Source of the DNA: Proteus terrae
GTDB lineage: Bacteria > Pseudomonadota > Gammaproteobacteria > Enterobacterales > Enterobacteriaceae
Direction: 5' to 3'
NCBI RefSeq assembly: GCF_003144325.1
Contig: NZ_PENS01000007.1
Location: 124,001-188,000, forward strand
DNA: 64,000 nt
Of the stretch, positions 31,355 through 43,420 are shown one piece after another; positions within the stretch are counted from its first letter, which is position 1, and every line of letters starts with the position of its first letter. A program made the position numbers and the translations under genes. The notes under the pieces are model-generated. The model saw nothing but the letters and a program-made list of their open reading frames with translations. It was not told the DNA's origin and made no database searches.

Positions 31355-32692
31355 TTAACCAACGTGCTTTACAGCGTCAGCAATACGATTTGCCATCGCA
31401 GTGACTTGCTCTTCATTTTCACCTTCAACCATGACTCGAATTAAAGGTTCTGTTCCTGATTTACGCAGTAATACACGACCTTTACCTGCCAGTTCGTCTT
31501 CAACCGCTTTCGCGACTTTCTGAACTTCAGGTGTTTGTAGTGGATCGTGGCTGCCCGTAAAACGAACATTCACTAAAATTTGTGGTAATAGTTTCATACC
31601 ACTGCATAAATCATGCAGACTCATGTGATTACGTACCATTGCACTTAAAACTTGTAAACCTGCAACAATACCATCACCTGTAGTCGTTTTATCTAATAAA
31701 ATAATATGGCCTGAGTTTTCAGCACCTAAACGCCAGCCTTTCTCTTGTAATTTTTCAAGCACATAGCGGTCCCCCACTTTTGCTCTTACAAAAGGAATAC
31801 CCAGTTGTTTAAGTGCTATCTCTAATCCCATATTGCTCATTAGAGTACCTACTGCACCACCGCGTAATTGACCTTGGCGTAACGCTTCTCTCGCAATAAT
31901 GTAGAGAATTTGGTCACCATCAACTTTTAGCCCTTGATGATCAACCATGATGATACGGTCGCCGTCACCATCAAAAGCTAAACCAACATCAGCACCTTCT
32001 TCTAATACACGTTTTTGCAACATGCGAACATCTGTTGCGCCACATTCTTCGTTGATATTGATACCAGTTGGCTCACAACCAATAGTGATCACTTCAGCAC
32101 CTAATTCACGAAATACGTTTGGTGCAATATGATATGTTGCGCCATGAGCACAATCGACAACCACTTTTAGACCGTTAAGATTGTTTTCATTTGGGAAAGT
32201 CCCTTTACAGAATTCAATGTAACGACCCGCAGCATCCACAATACGATTTGCACGACCAAGCTCTGCTGATTCCACACAAGTAATTGGTTTTTCCATTTCA
32301 GCTTCAATAGCTTCTTCTACTTCATCTGGTAATTTTGTGCCATCAATAGAGAAGAATTTGATCCCGTTATCGTAATAAGGGTTATGAGAAGCTGAAATCA
32401 CGATCCCGGCTTCAGCACGGAATGTACGCGTTAAATAAGCAACAGCAGGTGTTGGCATTGGTCCTGTAAATGAGGCAGATAAACCTGCAGCAGCTAAACC
32501 CGCCTCTAATGCAGATTCCAGCATATAACCTGAAATACGTGTATCTTTACCAATAATGATTTTACGAGAGCCATGACGTGCTAATACTTTGCCCGCAGCC
32601 CAACCTAGTTTTAATACAAAATCAGGTGTAATTGGACTATCACCTACTTTTCCACGGATACCATCTGTTCCAAAGTATTTACGTTCGCTCAT
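31355..32692 (-). CDS. glmM: Phosphoglucosamine mutase GlmM
   Basis: Converts glucosamine-6-phosphate to glucosamine-1-phosphate for peptidoglycan and LPS. 445 residues, as in E. coli. Catalytic phosphoserine Ser102 in [12 protein letters not shown], metal site DGDGDR, sugar-specificity GAENSGH and phosphate-binding [12 protein letters not shown]. Its ATG overlaps the folP stop by 4 bases. Confidence 0.98.
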   Translation of the reverse strand: MSERKYFGTDGIRGKVGDSPITPDFVLKLGWAAGKVLARHGSRKIIIGKDTRISGYMLESALEAGLAAAGLSASFTGPMPTPAVAYLTRTFRAEAGIVISASHNPYYDNGIKFFSIDGTKLPDEVEEAIEAEMEKPITCVESAELGRANRIVDAAGRYIEFCKGTFPNENNLNGLKVVVDCAHGATYHIAPNVFRELGAEVITIGCEPTGININEECGATDVRMLQKRVLEEGADVGLAFDGDGDRIIMVDHQGLKVDGDQILYIIAREALRQGQLRGGAVGTLMSNMGLEIALKQLGIPFVRAKVGDRYVLEKLQEKGWRLGAENSGHIILLDKTTTGDGIVAGLQVLSAMVRNHMSLHDLCSGMKLLPQILVNVRFTGSHDPLQTPEVQKVAKAVEDELAGKGRVLLRKSGTEPLIRVMVEGENEEQVTAMANRIADAVKHVG

Positions 32693-33531
32693 TCATTATT
32701 TTCCTTTGCAGAAAGAGTCGCTTGTACGACTTTCATCGCATCAACAGTCTCTTTAACATCGTGTACACGAATAATTTGTGCGCCTTGCATCGCTGCAATG
32801 ACAGCGCATGCCACGCTACCAGCAACACGCTCTTGTGGTGGTACATTCAATAGTTGTCCTACCATTGATTTGCGTGACATTCCAGCAAGTATGGGTAGAC
32901 CAAAGTGATGAAGTTCACTTAAGTGTGCTAATAATTGGTAATTATGCGCTAAATTTTTACCAAAGCCGAATCCTGGATCAAGAATAATTTGATTTTTTTC
33001 GATCCCAACATCAACACAACGTTGAATATTTTCTTGTAAAAAACGATCAACATCCATCACCACATTCTCATAATGTGGTGATTGTTGCATGGTTTTAGGG
33101 TCACCCTGCATATGCATAATACATACTGGCAAACCTGTTTTAGCCGCCGCTTCAAGTGCTCCCGGCTCTTGTAAAGAGCGAATATCATTGATAATTGAAG
33201 CACCTGCATTTGCTGATTCAGTAATGACTTGAGCTTTGGATGTATCAACAGAGATCCAAATATCAAAACGTTGACGAATAGCCTCAACAACAGGAACAAC
33301 ACGCTGTAACTCTTCATCAATAGAGACATCACTTGCGCCGGGTCTAGTAGATTCACCACCAATATCGATGATAGAAGCCCCTTCAGCGATTAATTTTGCT
33401 GCGTGGTTAACTGCATCATTAAGTGAATTATGAGTGCCACCATCTGAGAAAGAGTCTGGAGTGACATTCAAAATCCCCATAACTTGAGGTGTTGATAAAT
33501 TAAGTTCTGTTCCTCTAGCCATTAATTTCAT
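32689..33531 (-). CDS. folP: Dihydropteroate synthase
   Basis: Joins p-aminobenzoate to dihydropterin pyrophosphate in folate synthesis; the sulfonamide target. 280 residues (E. coli 282). Signature blocks [32 protein letters not shown] and LAGMSRKSM are present. It lies between ftsH and glmM and overlaps glmM by 4 bases. Confidence 0.97.
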   Translation of the reverse strand: MKLMARGTELNLSTPQVMGILNVTPDSFSDGGTHNSLNDAVNHAAKLIAEGASIIDIGGESTRPGASDVSIDEELQRVVPVVEAIRQRFDIWISVDTSKAQVITESANAGASIINDIRSLQEPGALEAAAKTGLPVCIMHMQGDPKTMQQSPHYENVVMDVDRFLQENIQRCVDVGIEKNQIILDPGFGFGKNLAHNYQLLAHLSELHHFGLPILAGMSRKSMVGQLLNVPPQERVAGSVACAVIAAMQGAQIIRVHDVKETVDAMKVVQATLSAKENNE

Positions 33532-33549
33532 TTCATTGATACCTTCATA

Positions 33550-33574
33550 AAAAAACCCCAGAAGCCTGGGGTTT
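33550..33574 (-). terminator. ftsH terminator
   Basis: CCCCAGG-CTT-CTGGGG followed on the minus strand by seven T. It lies between ftsH and folP and should reduce readthrough into folP-glmM. Confidence 0.85.
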
Positions 33575-33613
33575 ATATTTATAGCTTACTCAATATGCAT
33601 AACCCAATAAGGA

Positions 33614-35551
33614 TTAGTGAGTATTTTTATCAGAAGGTGTATCACTTTCTGACTCAGGCTTATCTTTTGGCTCACTCGCTACATGCGTTTGCGCTGGCTG
33701 GGCAGTAGTCGTTGTACCACTATTGCCATTATTGCCTTCCCAACCTGCAGGTGGGCGAACATCACGACGATTCATTAAATCATCAATTTGAGGCGCATCG
33801 ATAGTTTCATAAGTCATCAGTGCATCTTTCATTGAGTGCAGAATATCAAGGTTGTCCATTAAGATCTGACGAGCACGAACATAGTTACGATCAACGATAG
33901 CTTTAATTTCTTCGTCAATTGTACGCGCTGTTTCATCAGACATATGCTGCGCTTTAGCGACAGAACGACCTAAGAACACTTCACCTTCTTCTTCTGCGTA
34001 CAGTAATGGCCCTAATTTTTCAGAGAAGCCCCACTGTGTCACCATGTTACGTGCAATATTGGTTGCAACTTTGATGTCATTAGAAGCACCTGTAGAAACA
34101 TGCTCTACACCATAGATAATTTCTTCAGCTAAACGACCACCGTAAAGTGTTGAAATCTGGCTCTCTAATTTCTGACGACTCGCACTAATTTGGTCACCTT
34201 CAGGTAAGAAGAAAGTCACACCTAATGCACGTCCACGAGGAATAATCGTCACTTTATGCACAGGATCATGTTCAGGTACTAAACGACCAATAATTGCGTG
34301 ACCAGCTTCATGATAAGCGGTTGATGCTTTTTGCTCTTCAGTCATCACCATTGAACGGCGCTCTGCGCCCATCATTATCTTATCTTTCGCTTTCTCAAAT
34401 TCGACCATTGAGACAACACGTTTATTACCACGTGCAGCGAATAAAGCTGCTTCGTTAACTAAGTTAGCTAAGTCAGCACCAGAGAAACCTGGCGTACCAC
34501 GAGCTAAAATTGCTGGATCAACGTCTGGTGATAAAGGTACACGACGCATATGGACTTTAAGGATTTGCTCACGTCCACGTACATCAGGTAAACCAACAAC
34601 CACTTGGCGGTCAAAACGACCTGGGCGAAGTAATGCTGGGTCTAATACGTCTGGGCGGTTAGTTGCCGCTATAACGATAATACCTTCATTACCTTCGAAA
34701 CCATCCATCTCAACTAGCATTTGGTTCAGTGTTTGTTCACGTTCATCATGACCACCACCTAAACCAGCACCACGTTGACGACCAACCGCATCGATTTCAT
34801 CAATAAAGATGATACAAGGTGCTGCTTTTTTAGCTTGTTCAAACATATCACGAACACGAGAAGCACCCACACCCACGAACATTTCAACGAAATCAGAACC
34901 TGAAATGGTAAAGAATGGGACTTTAGCTTCACCCGCGATGGCTTTTGCCAATAATGTTTTACCTGTACCTGGAGGCCCTACCATCAGAATACCTTTAGGG
35001 ATTTTACCCCCTAATTTCTGGAAACGACCCGGATCACGCAAATACTCAACTAATTCGCTTACTTCTTCTTTCGCTTCATCACAACCCGCGACATCAGCAA
35101 AGGTTGTTTTGATTTGGTCTTCTGTCAACATGCGCGCCTTACTTTTACCGAAAGACATCGCACCTTTACCGCCACCACCTTGCATTTGGCGCATAAAGAA
35201 AATCCAAAGACCAATCAGTAATAGCATTGGGAACCAAGACACAAAAATTTGAGTCAGAAGACTTTGGCCTTCAAGTGGCTCGCCCGTTACTTTTACATTA
35301 CGGTTCATTAGAGTGGTCAGCAGGTTGTCATCACGCATAGGCATATACGTGCTGTACTTTGAGTTATCTGTTTTAGTTACATTAATATCATAACCACTTA
35401 TGCTGACCTCGCGTAATTGGTTATTAGTTAACTCATTGATAAAGGTAGAGTAATCCACCTTACGACTATTCGAATCGCTGGGTCCGAAGCTCTGGAATAA
35501 TGACATCAAAACGACTGCAATAACTAGCCAGAGGATCAGGTTTTTCGCCAT
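33614..35551 (-). CDS. ftsH: ATP-dependent zinc metalloprotease FtsH
   Basis: Inner-membrane AAA+ protease that degrades LpxC, σ32, SecY and other targets. 645 residues from ATG 35551 (a TTG three codons earlier is possible). Two transmembrane helices (~5-22, ~98-118), Walker A GPPGTGKT, Walker [10 protein letters not shown], and zinc motif HEAGH near residue 415. The C-tail is rich in Asn, Gly, Thr and Ser and differs from E. coli. Downstream of rlmE. Confidence 0.98.
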   Translation of the reverse strand: MAKNLILWLVIAVVLMSLFQSFGPSDSNSRKVDYSTFINELTNNQLREVSISGYDINVTKTDNSKYSTYMPMRDDNLLTTLMNRNVKVTGEPLEGQSLLTQIFVSWFPMLLLIGLWIFFMRQMQGGGGKGAMSFGKSKARMLTEDQIKTTFADVAGCDEAKEEVSELVEYLRDPGRFQKLGGKIPKGILMVGPPGTGKTLLAKAIAGEAKVPFFTISGSDFVEMFVGVGASRVRDMFEQAKKAAPCIIFIDEIDAVGRQRGAGLGGGHDEREQTLNQMLVEMDGFEGNEGIIVIAATNRPDVLDPALLRPGRFDRQVVVGLPDVRGREQILKVHMRRVPLSPDVDPAILARGTPGFSGADLANLVNEAALFAARGNKRVVSMVEFEKAKDKIMMGAERRSMVMTEEQKASTAYHEAGHAIIGRLVPEHDPVHKVTIIPRGRALGVTFFLPEGDQISASRQKLESQISTLYGGRLAEEIIYGVEHVSTGASNDIKVATNIARNMVTQWGFSEKLGPLLYAEEEGEVFLGRSVAKAQHMSDETARTIDEEIKAIVDRNYVRARQILMDNLDILHSMKDALMTYETIDAPQIDDLMNRRDVRPPAGWEGNNGNSGTTTTAQPAQTHVASEPKDKPESESDTPSDKNTH

Positions 35552-35607
35552 GTCACTCAAGGGATTAACCTCATATTACAACTGTGTTAACAAATAGCTT
35601 TAGGGTA

Positions 35608-36237
35608 CTAAAGTTTACGCCCTGTGGCTACAATATATACCTCACGAGAACGAGACCGCGAAGCGTCTGGTTTACGAACTTTCACTTTCGTAAACAGGGA
35701 GCGTATTTGCCCCAGGTATTCATCAAAGCCTTCTCCCTGAAACACTTTGACAATAAAACTTCCCCCGGGAGCCAGTACATCACGACACATATCAAGCGCT
35801 AACTCTACTAAATACATGGATCGAGGGATATCGACCGCGGGCGTACCGCTCATGTTTGGAGCCATGTCAGACATGACAACCTGGACTTTGTTTTCACCTA
35901 CTCTATCAAGCAATGCCTTCAACACAAGTTCATCACGAAAATCGCCTTGAAGGAAATCGACTCCAACTATAGGATCCATAGGTAAAAGGTCACATGCGAT
36001 AATTCGACCTTTATTTCCTAACTGCTGTACAACATATTGAGACCACCCTCCTGGGGCTGCTCCTAAATCGACAACGGTCATACCTGGTTTAAAGATATTG
36101 TCACTTTGCTGAATTTCTTCCAGTTTAAACCAAGCACGAGAGCGAAACCCTTTTTTCTGTGCTTGCTGAACATATTTATCACTAAAATGTTCTTGTAACC
36201 AGCGGCTAGAGCTTGCCGAACGTTTCTTATTGGCCAT
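35608..36237 (-). CDS. rlmE: 23S rRNA 2'-O-ribose U2552 methyltransferase RlmE
   Basis: SAM-dependent FtsJ/RrmJ methylase of late 50S assembly. 209 residues from ATG 36237, the E. coli length. SAM loop [14 protein letters not shown], catalytic Lys in FRSRAWFKL, Asp in VMSDMAPN and Lys in [10 protein letters not shown]. Pairs with ftsH downstream and is divergent from yhbY. Confidence 0.97.
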   Translation of the reverse strand: MANKKRSASSSRWLQEHFSDKYVQQAQKKGFRSRAWFKLEEIQQSDNIFKPGMTVVDLGAAPGGWSQYVVQQLGNKGRIIACDLLPMDPIVGVDFLQGDFRDELVLKALLDRVGENKVQVVMSDMAPNMSGTPAVDIPRSMYLVELALDMCRDVLAPGGSFIVKVFQGEGFDEYLGQIRSLFTKVKVRKPDASRSRSREVYIVATGRKL

Positions 36238-36379
36238 TGCGTTTTCCAACTATCATACACTTAGCTATCAATATTTTTACTCTTTCACTCATTTAACCCC
36301 GTATTAACGACATTTTATGGTGATAAGTGAGAGATGGCGTTAGAATAGATCGTTTTCAATCCCAACAAAGCAAAAATTA

Positions 36380-36676
36380 ATGATGACTCTTAACAAAAAA
36401 CAAATTCAACACCTGAAAGGGCTCGCTCATCACCTGAATCCAGTCGTTATGATTGGTAACAACGGGCTGACTGAAGGCGTTCTTGCAGAAATTGAACTCG
36501 CTCTGGCGCACCATGAGCTTATCAAAGTCAAAATCGCAGGCGAAGATCGAGATGTTAAAAACTTGATCGTGGCAGCGATTGTACGCGAAAGCGGTGCACA
36601 GAATGTACAAGTTATCGGAAAAATTCTTGTTCTTTATCGTCCTTCAGAAGCACGTAAGATTATTTTACCGAAATAA
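36380..36676 (+). CDS. yhbY: Ribosome assembly RNA-binding protein YhbY (CRM domain)
   Basis: A 98-residue single CRM domain that associates with pre-50S particles. Signature GNNGLTEGVLAEIELALAHHELIKVK and the C-terminal QVIGKILVLYRPS are present. The start is the first of two ATG codons (36380 or 36383). Divergent from rlmE; ends at a strong terminator shared with greA. Confidence 0.96.
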   Translation: MMTLNKKQIQHLKGLAHHLNPVVMIGNNGLTEGVLAEIELALAHHELIKVKIAGEDRDVKNLIVAAIVRESGAQNVQVIGKILVLYRPSEARKIILPK

Positions 36677-36698
36677 AACTTGTATCTTTATATAAAAA

Positions 36699-36748
36699 TG
36701 CCATAACTAACTCTATGGCAAAAAAGGCCTTTTAAGGCCTTTTTTATA
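36699..36748. terminator. Double hairpin terminator between yhbY and greA
   Basis: TGCCATA and TATGGCA form a first stem (36699-36720), followed by the palindrome AAAAAAGGCC-TTTTAA-GGCC-TTTTTT. Both strands have U tracts, so it serves both genes. Confidence 0.88.
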
Positions 36749-36797
36749 TTACCACAGGATAGCAGGCTAGTTTTCTATAGAAACGTAAAATTATAAA

Positions 36798-37274
36798 TTA
36801 AATGTATTCTACGTTTAAAACTTCGTATTCGACTTGTCCACCTGGTGTAGTGATAACAACGACATCATCTAACTCTTTACCAATCAACCCACGCGCAATC
36901 GGTGAGTTAACAGAAATTAAGTTTTCTTTAATGTTAGCTTCATCATCACCAACAATGCGGTAAGTTTGCTCTTCTTCGGTTTCAACATTTAACAGCGTCA
37001 CTGTTGAACCAAAAATAATTCGACCATTGTTATTCATCTTTGTAACATCAATGACTTGAGCATTTGATAATTTTGCTTCAATTTCTTGTATACGACCTTC
37101 ACAGAAACCTTGTTGCTCTCTTGCAGCATGATATTCCGCGTTTTCTTTTAAGTCTCCGTGTTCACGAGCTTCAGCGATAGCGGCAATAATCTCGGGACGA
37201 CGAACACCTTTTAAATATTCCAGCTCTTCGCGTAATTTTTCTGCACCTAGAACTGTCATAGGGATCTGATTCAT
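36798..37274 (-). CDS. greA: Transcript cleavage factor GreA
   Basis: Stimulates cleavage of backtracked RNA in RNA polymerase. 158 residues, E. coli length: N-terminal coiled coil (residues 1-75) with the tip block [20 protein letters not shown] carrying the acidic residues, then the C-terminal FKBP-like domain. A leader with a terminator lies upstream at 37375-37412. Confidence 0.97.
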   Translation of the reverse strand: MNQIPMTVLGAEKLREELEYLKGVRRPEIIAAIAEAREHGDLKENAEYHAAREQQGFCEGRIQEIEAKLSNAQVIDVTKMNNNGRIIFGSTVTLLNVETEEEQTYRIVGDDEANIKENLISVNSPIARGLIGKELDDVVVITTPGGQVEYEVLNVEYI

Positions 37275-37683
37275 GTGTTAATACCTCAATACTATTCCTA
37301 ATAAAAAATAGGTATCATCCTGATTTTTTATACTAACAACACAGAGAAAAGGATCTATTTACTCTTCTCAAGACAAAAAAAGACACAGGCAACCTTAAAT
37401 TGGGCCTGTCTCTACATATATTCGATGAATGAGGGGACGCTATTATATTCCCAACTCATGCTGTTGGGACGTAAACTAAACCTCCCAGACTTAAAACTAA
37501 ATCTAACACAACAGACGCATTGCTTCACGCCTTATCTCTCTTTATAAAGAGATAAACAGACTTTTTCCGATAATGAGCTAATCCTGCTTGTTACCGTTTA
37601 CTTTTGCCCTCATTGCCCTTTAGTATTAGCCTCTGGCAATCAATACTGTAACGTTACACGCTATAGTCACGGATAGAGAAATT
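37275..37683. promoter_or_regulatory. Long greA-dacB divergent region
   Basis: A 409-base gap. It holds a greA leader terminator (37375-37412, minus), a CCCAAC/GTTGGG hairpin at 37450-37469 and a TTATCTCT/AGAGATAA hairpin near 37530-37553. Promoters for both genes must lie here. The hairpins beyond the greA leader have no known counterpart. Confidence 0.6.
37375..37412 (-). terminator. greA leader terminator, GraL-like
   Basis: On the minus strand GAGACAGGC and GCCTGTGTC pair, followed by seven T, about 100 bases before the greA start. E. coli greA has an equivalent leader terminator that yields the small RNA GraL. The short upstream transcript here would be the counterpart. Confidence 0.7.
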
Positions 37684-39126
37684 ATGCGCTTACTATCAAC
37701 ATTTCGACGGATACTCTACACATTAAGTATCATCAGTTTTTCAACCCAAGCGATACCTGTTGAAAACTACACATCCCTTCTCCCCGAAGGAACTCAAGTA
37801 GGTTTAATTACTCAACCCGTTGGCGCTGCTTCTCCTAACCTTAATTATCATGCCGATCAATTAGCACTTCCAGCAAGTACTCAAAAAGTGGTGACTGCAC
37901 TTGCGGCATTACTTCAATTAGGTGGAAACTATCAATTTACAACAACAATGGAAACAGAAGGTAAGATAAAAGACAATCAGCTTATTGGTGATTTGATCTT
38001 TCGTTTTACAGGCGATCCTACATTAACTCGCCAACAATTAAGAGCAATGGTTGCCGTATTAAAACAATCAGGTGTTACAAAAGTGCATGGTGATTTGCTT
38101 ATTGATACTTCTGCTTTTTCAAGCCATGACAAAGCACCCGGTTGGGTTTGGAATGATCTAACTCAATGCTTTAGTGCCCCACCTAGTGCTGCTATTGTTG
38201 ATAAAAACTGCTTTTCTGTCTTACTGCAAAGTGGCAAAAAAGAAGGTGATATTGCCACAATACGTAAAGCCTCTTTCTATCCTGTAACCGTTTTAAGTGA
38301 AGTTGAAACTTATGAGAAAGGCTCAACTCGTACCCGTTTTTGTGAATTAGATGTCACTGTTCGTGATTTAAATACCTATGTAATCACAGGTTGTATTCCT
38401 AAACGTGACGATGCAGTCCCTTTAATGTTCTCTATCCAAGATGGTGCTCATTGGTCTGGTACAATTTTAAAAGAAGAGTTACAGCGTGCCAATATTGAAC
38501 TTGATGGATATGTCAAACGTCGATCTCAACTAAAAGCGCCAGTTACTGTACTAGCACAGACACAATCAAAACCATTACATAACTTACTGACTACCATGCT
38601 AAAAGAGTCTGACAATATGATTGCAGACACCGTATTTAGAACTATTGGCCGTGAGTATTATGGCGTTGCAGGCACTTGGCGCTCTGGCGCAGAAGCAACC
38701 CGTGCTATTTTAAAACAAAAAGCCGGTATTGATTTAGGAAATACTGTTATGGTTGATGGCTCTGGCCTTTCTCGTCATAATCTCATTTCACCTGCAACCA
38801 TGATGCAAATCCTTCAATACATTGGACAACATGAAAGTGAATTAAATTTTATTACCATGCTTCCCCTTGCAGGACATGACGGTACATTACAGTATCGAGG
38901 CGGTTTTCATGAAGCGGGTGTTGATGGCAAAGTTTCTGCCAAAACAGGGTCATTAAAAGGGGTTTACAATCTTGCGGGCTTTATGACCACGGCAAACGGA
39001 CAAAAAGTGGCGTTTGTACAATACGTTTCGGCGTATTCACCTCCTACACAGAATCGTAATGCTGGACGTGCTTATTTAGTGCGTTTTGAAACAAATCTGT
39101 ATAAAGATATGTATAACAACCGCTAG
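37684..39126 (+). CDS. dacB: D-alanyl-D-alanine carboxypeptidase/endopeptidase DacB (PBP4)
   Basis: Periplasmic class C penicillin-binding protein, 480 residues (E. coli 477), with an N-terminal signal peptide (~22 residues). Active-site motifs: SxxK as ASTQK (~residue 62), SxN as ESDN (~310) and KTGS (~420), with the large insert typical of PBP4 between the first two. It trims peptidoglycan cross-links. Divergent from greA as in E. coli. Confidence 0.97.
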   Translation: MRLLSTFRRILYTLSIISFSTQAIPVENYTSLLPEGTQVGLITQPVGAASPNLNYHADQLALPASTQKVVTALAALLQLGGNYQFTTTMETEGKIKDNQLIGDLIFRFTGDPTLTRQQLRAMVAVLKQSGVTKVHGDLLIDTSAFSSHDKAPGWVWNDLTQCFSAPPSAAIVDKNCFSVLLQSGKKEGDIATIRKASFYPVTVLSEVETYEKGSTRTRFCELDVTVRDLNTYVITGCIPKRDDAVPLMFSIQDGAHWSGTILKEELQRANIELDGYVKRRSQLKAPVTVLAQTQSKPLHNLLTTMLKESDNMIADTVFRTIGREYYGVAGTWRSGAEATRAILKQKAGIDLGNTVMVDGSGLSRHNLISPATMMQILQYIGQHESELNFITMLPLAGHDGTLQYRGGFHEAGVDGKVSAKTGSLKGVYNLAGFMTTANGQKVAFVQYVSAYSPPTQNRNAGRAYLVRFETNLYKDMYNNR

Positions 39127-39158
39127 ATTTACACCTGATAATATAAGTAATAGATATG

Positions 39159-39188
39159 AAAAACGCCTGACTAATCAGGCGTTTTTTA
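39159..39188. terminator. Bidirectional terminator between dacB and obgE
   Basis: AAAACGCCTGA-CTAA-TCAGGCGTTTT, a perfect 11-pair stem with U tracts on both strands, between convergent dacB and obgE. Confidence 0.9.
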
Positions 39189-39212
39189 TTTTAATCACAA
39201 TTAGAATGATGA

Positions 39213-40430
<1,218 letters not shown>

Positions 40431-40458
40431 TTACCCAGAGATGGCCTTTTTTAAATAT

Positions 40459-40490
40459 AAAAAGCCCCGCAACATATTTGCAGGGCTTTT
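40459..40490 (-). terminator. rplU-rpmA terminator
   Basis: On the minus strand AAGCCCTGCAAAT... pairs with ...TTGCGGGGCTT, then TTTTAT. It separates rpmA from obgE, so obgE probably has its own promoter in the following 70 bases. Confidence 0.8.
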
Positions 40491-40515
40491 GACTCGGTGC
40501 TTAAAGGACCAGTAA

Positions 40516-40785
<270 letters not shown>

Positions 40786-40792
40786 CTAAACC

Positions 40793-41101
40793 TTAAGCGA
40801 TACCAGTGATTTTAACATCAGTAAACCACTGACGGTGGCCCTGTTGTTTACGGCTGTGTTTACGACGACGGAACTTAACAATCTTAACTTTATCGCCGCG
40901 ACCGTGAGCAACCACTTCCGCTTTAACTTTAACGCCCGCAAGGATTGGAGCGCCAATTTGAATGTCATCGCCATTAGCGACCATCATTACAGTATCAAAC
41001 TCGATTGTTTCGCCAGTAGCTACTTCCAGCTTCTCTAAACGAATAGTTTGACCTTCGCTGACTCGGTGTTGTTTACCACCACTTTGGAAAACCGCGTACA
41101 T
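40793..41101 (-). CDS. rplU: 50S ribosomal protein L21
   Basis: A 102-residue protein (E. coli 103) from ATG 41101, with GGAG upstream; a longer frame adds 21 unlikely residues. Core ...[13 protein letters not shown] at the N-terminus and the basic [16 protein letters not shown] segment near the C-terminus are diagnostic. Divergent from ispB. Confidence 0.97.
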   Translation of the reverse strand: MYAVFQSGGKQHRVSEGQTIRLEKLEVATGETIEFDTVMMVANGDDIQIGAPILAGVKVKAEVVAHGRGDKVKIVKFRRRKHSRKQQGHRQWFTDVKITGIA

Positions 41102-41363
41102 ATAAACTCCGCTTTCCGCACACTCCCAATATGTATAATTTGAGTGCACAATTAAAATATTCACATAGGGCGCGAATTCTACGCAAATTTAGTGCCGATG
41201 ACAAGTACAGATCGCAAACTAGCGTTAAAAAAAAGAGTTTTTTACACGATATTTATTTCAGCCATTTTTAAAGTACAATCTAAATTATAAGAGAGTAAAA
41301 TCTGTGGCATGATCATTTTTATTAATAATAACGCGCTCATTGGCGAGCCAAAGTCGAAAAAAC

Positions 41364-42335
41364 ATGAATTTAGAATCTATTATAAAACTAACATCCGCTG
41401 ATATGGCTGCGGTAAATGAGGCAATCCTTTACCAGCTTAATTCAGATGTTTCTTTGATAAACCAACTTGGTTACTACATCATTAGTGGTGGTGGTAAAAG
41501 GATCCGACCAATGATCGCAGTGCTCACTGGACGAGCATTGGACTATCAAGGTGACAAACATATCTCGGTCGCAGCGCTTATCGAGTTTATTCATACTGCA
41601 ACGTTGTTACATGATGATGTTGTTGATGAATCTGATATGCGCAGAGGAAAACAAACGGCAAATGCTGTCTTCGGAAATGCAGCCAGTGTCCTTGTTGGCG
41701 ACTTTATTTATACACGATCCTTCCAGATGATGACGGATCTTGATTCAATGCGTGTATTAAAATTAATGTCTAGCGCCACCAATGTGATCGCTGAAGGTGA
41801 AGTTTTACAATTAATGAATTGTAACGATCCTGACATTTCTGAAGATGACTATATGCAAGTTATCTACAGCAAAACAGCTCGTCTGTTTGAAGCGGCTTCT
41901 CATGCATCAGCCATTCTTTCTGGTGCGACACCTGAGCAAGAAAAAGCATTCCAAGATTATGGTCGTTATCTTGGGACTGCTTTCCAGCTCATTGACGATT
42001 TGCTTGATTATGATGCAGATAACAACCAGCTGGGTAAAAACACTGGTGATGACCTTGATGAAGGTAAACCAACGTTGCCATTACTTCATGCTATGCATAA
42101 TGGCAATGAAGAAGAATCCCAATTAATTCGCCAAGCCATTGAACAAGGTAATGGCCGCCATTTATTGGATACTGTTTTAAATACTATGAAACAGTGTGGC
42201 TCTTTGGAATATACCCGTCAAAAAGCAGAAGAAGAAGCAGACAAAGCGATTGAAGCTTTATCAATTATACCTGACTCACCGTATAAAGATGCGCTTATTG
42301 GGCTTGCTCACGTCGCTGTACAACGTCAATCATAA
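41364..42335 (+). CDS. ispB: Octaprenyl diphosphate synthase
   Basis: Makes the C40 side chain of ubiquinone and menaquinone from FPP and IPP. 323 residues, E. coli length, from ATG 41364. Two Asp-rich motifs: DDVVDESD (first, ~84) and DDLLDYDAD (second, ~211), plus GGGKRIRP. Together with ubiTUV this gives several quinone genes in the window, though not one operon. In E. coli sfsB follows directly; here two Mu-type genes intervene. Confidence 0.97.
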   Translation: MNLESIIKLTSADMAAVNEAILYQLNSDVSLINQLGYYIISGGGKRIRPMIAVLTGRALDYQGDKHISVAALIEFIHTATLLHDDVVDESDMRRGKQTANAVFGNAASVLVGDFIYTRSFQMMTDLDSMRVLKLMSSATNVIAEGEVLQLMNCNDPDISEDDYMQVIYSKTARLFEAASHASAILSGATPEQEKAFQDYGRYLGTAFQLIDDLLDYDADNNQLGKNTGDDLDEGKPTLPLLHAMHNGNEEESQLIRQAIEQGNGRHLLDTVLNTMKQCGSLEYTRQKAEEEADKAIEALSIIPDSPYKDALIGLAHVAVQRQS

Positions 42336-42368
42336 CTTTGATGTATAAACCCTCGTAGTTATGTAAAG

Positions 42369-42409
42369 AAGCCCGCTAGAGCGACTACGTCGATTCTGGT
42401 GGGCTTTTC
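42369..42409 (+). terminator. ispB terminator overlapping a convergent gene end
   Basis: GCCCGC and GTGGGC outer arms enclose an inner CGAC-TAC-GTCG hairpin, then TTTTC on the plus strand. The last eight codons of the convergent gene at 42385-42801 lie inside it. Confidence 0.75.
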
Positions 42410-42801
42410 AATTTATTGAGCACTTCTTCGTTTTCTCGTTCGATAGCATCCTGATTATCCGCATCAATATAGCTAATGAGCTTTGCCAGCCCTTCACGTA
42501 GTACGAATTTCACAATCTTTTCTCGTTCCGATTTTGTCAGTTGATAATAAGCTTCAACCCAAATCAAAAAAGCATCCTGACGTTTTGATAAATACTCAGC
42601 CGGAGGTTCATGTGCAGCAAGCACACTAATCACCTCATCAGGTAGACTTTTTACGGAATACTCGACAGCTTTTCCCTGCACGCCACGTTTACGACGGTTT
42701 TCCCATCCTTCACGACGCGCCATCAAGTTAACTCCCTGCGGTGAGTTAGGTAACCCCGCAAGCCCCACTAATTCTTTCGCTGTATACCATTCTTTTTTCA
42801 T
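42385..42801 (-). CDS. Mu repressor/transposase-type DNA-binding protein, copy 2
   Basis: A 138-residue protein. Residues ~1-65 (KEWYTAKELVGLAGLPNSPQ, GWENRRKRGVQGKAVEYSVKSLP) match the winged-helix DNA-binding domain at the N-terminus of phage Mu c repressor and MuA. The rest (~75-138) is a helical tail found also in the next gene (LIWVEAYYQL...VLREGL), with no transposase core. Ends inside the ispB terminator. A domesticated regulator is likely. Confidence 0.78.
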   Translation of the reverse strand: MKKEWYTAKELVGLAGLPNSPQGVNLMARREGWENRRKRGVQGKAVEYSVKSLPDEVISVLAAHEPPAEYLSKRQDAFLIWVEAYYQLTKSEREKIVKFVLREGLAKLISYIDADNQDAIERENEEVLNKLKSPPEST

Positions 42802-42883
42802 GATCTCATCTCACATTCAACTAAGAGGTTAGTCAGATAGATATCTGTTGCGGATAACCCAATAATAGATTCTTTAAAATCGC

Positions 42884-43234
42884 TTAATCATTGACGACTT
42901 TTTCTAAAAAACTTCTAATACCATCCCGCAATATCAGCTCTGTTAATGTTTTTTGTTCACCATCATTTAGTTGTTGGAATGCTTTCACCCAGATAACGAG
43001 TGGCTCCTCTTTTTTATTTAGTTTGTAATGTGCTAATGGCTCATAAAGTTCTAGAGCAATTAAAGTTTTTTCTGGTAAACAAGAATAATGATATTCAACA
43101 CCACTACCTTGCTTATTTTTTACATTTTGTTTTTGCCAAGACTCTCGTCTCGCTTTCGAATTTACACCTTGTGGTGATTTAGGTAATCCACCTATACCCG
43201 TCAATTCCTTTGCCGTATACCACTCTTTTTTCAT
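42884..43234 (-). CDS. Mu repressor/transposase-type DNA-binding protein, copy 1
   Basis: A 116-residue paralogue of the gene at 42385: the same MKKEWYTAKEL start, GLPKSPQGVN turn and C-terminal VIWVKAFQQL...LILRDGI block. It has the Mu-type DNA-binding domain and a short tail. It is divergent from the Ner-like sfsB across 186 bases. The two copies are clearly diverged, so the duplication is not recent. Role probably transcriptional repression, by analogy with Mu c; target unknown. Confidence 0.78.
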   Translation of the reverse strand: MKKEWYTAKELTGIGGLPKSPQGVNSKARRESWQKQNVKNKQGSGVEYHYSCLPEKTLIALELYEPLAHYKLNKKEEPLVIWVKAFQQLNDGEQKTLTELILRDGIRSFLEKVVND

Positions 43235-43299
43235 TATGTTTCTCTAAAATTGTTATCAACTTCAAAAAAGAAATTATTAAGAAAAAAATCAGAAATCTT

Positions 43300-43331
43300 T
43301 TTAGAAAAATAATGTTATTTTATTTTCTAAA
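43300..43331. promoter_or_regulatory. Inverted repeat between the Mu-type genes and sfsB
   Basis: TTTAGAAAA (43300-43308) and TTTTCTAAA (43323-43331) are exact inverted copies 14 bases apart in the divergent promoter region. Candidate operator for the Mu-type or Ner-like protein. Confidence 0.4.
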
Positions 43332-43420
43332 TAATCAGTTTAAATGCTTTAGGACATTTCTAATAAACTGTTATTTATACCACTAACACAGCAATCAATT
43401 TTATAGAAAAAGGATTAAAA

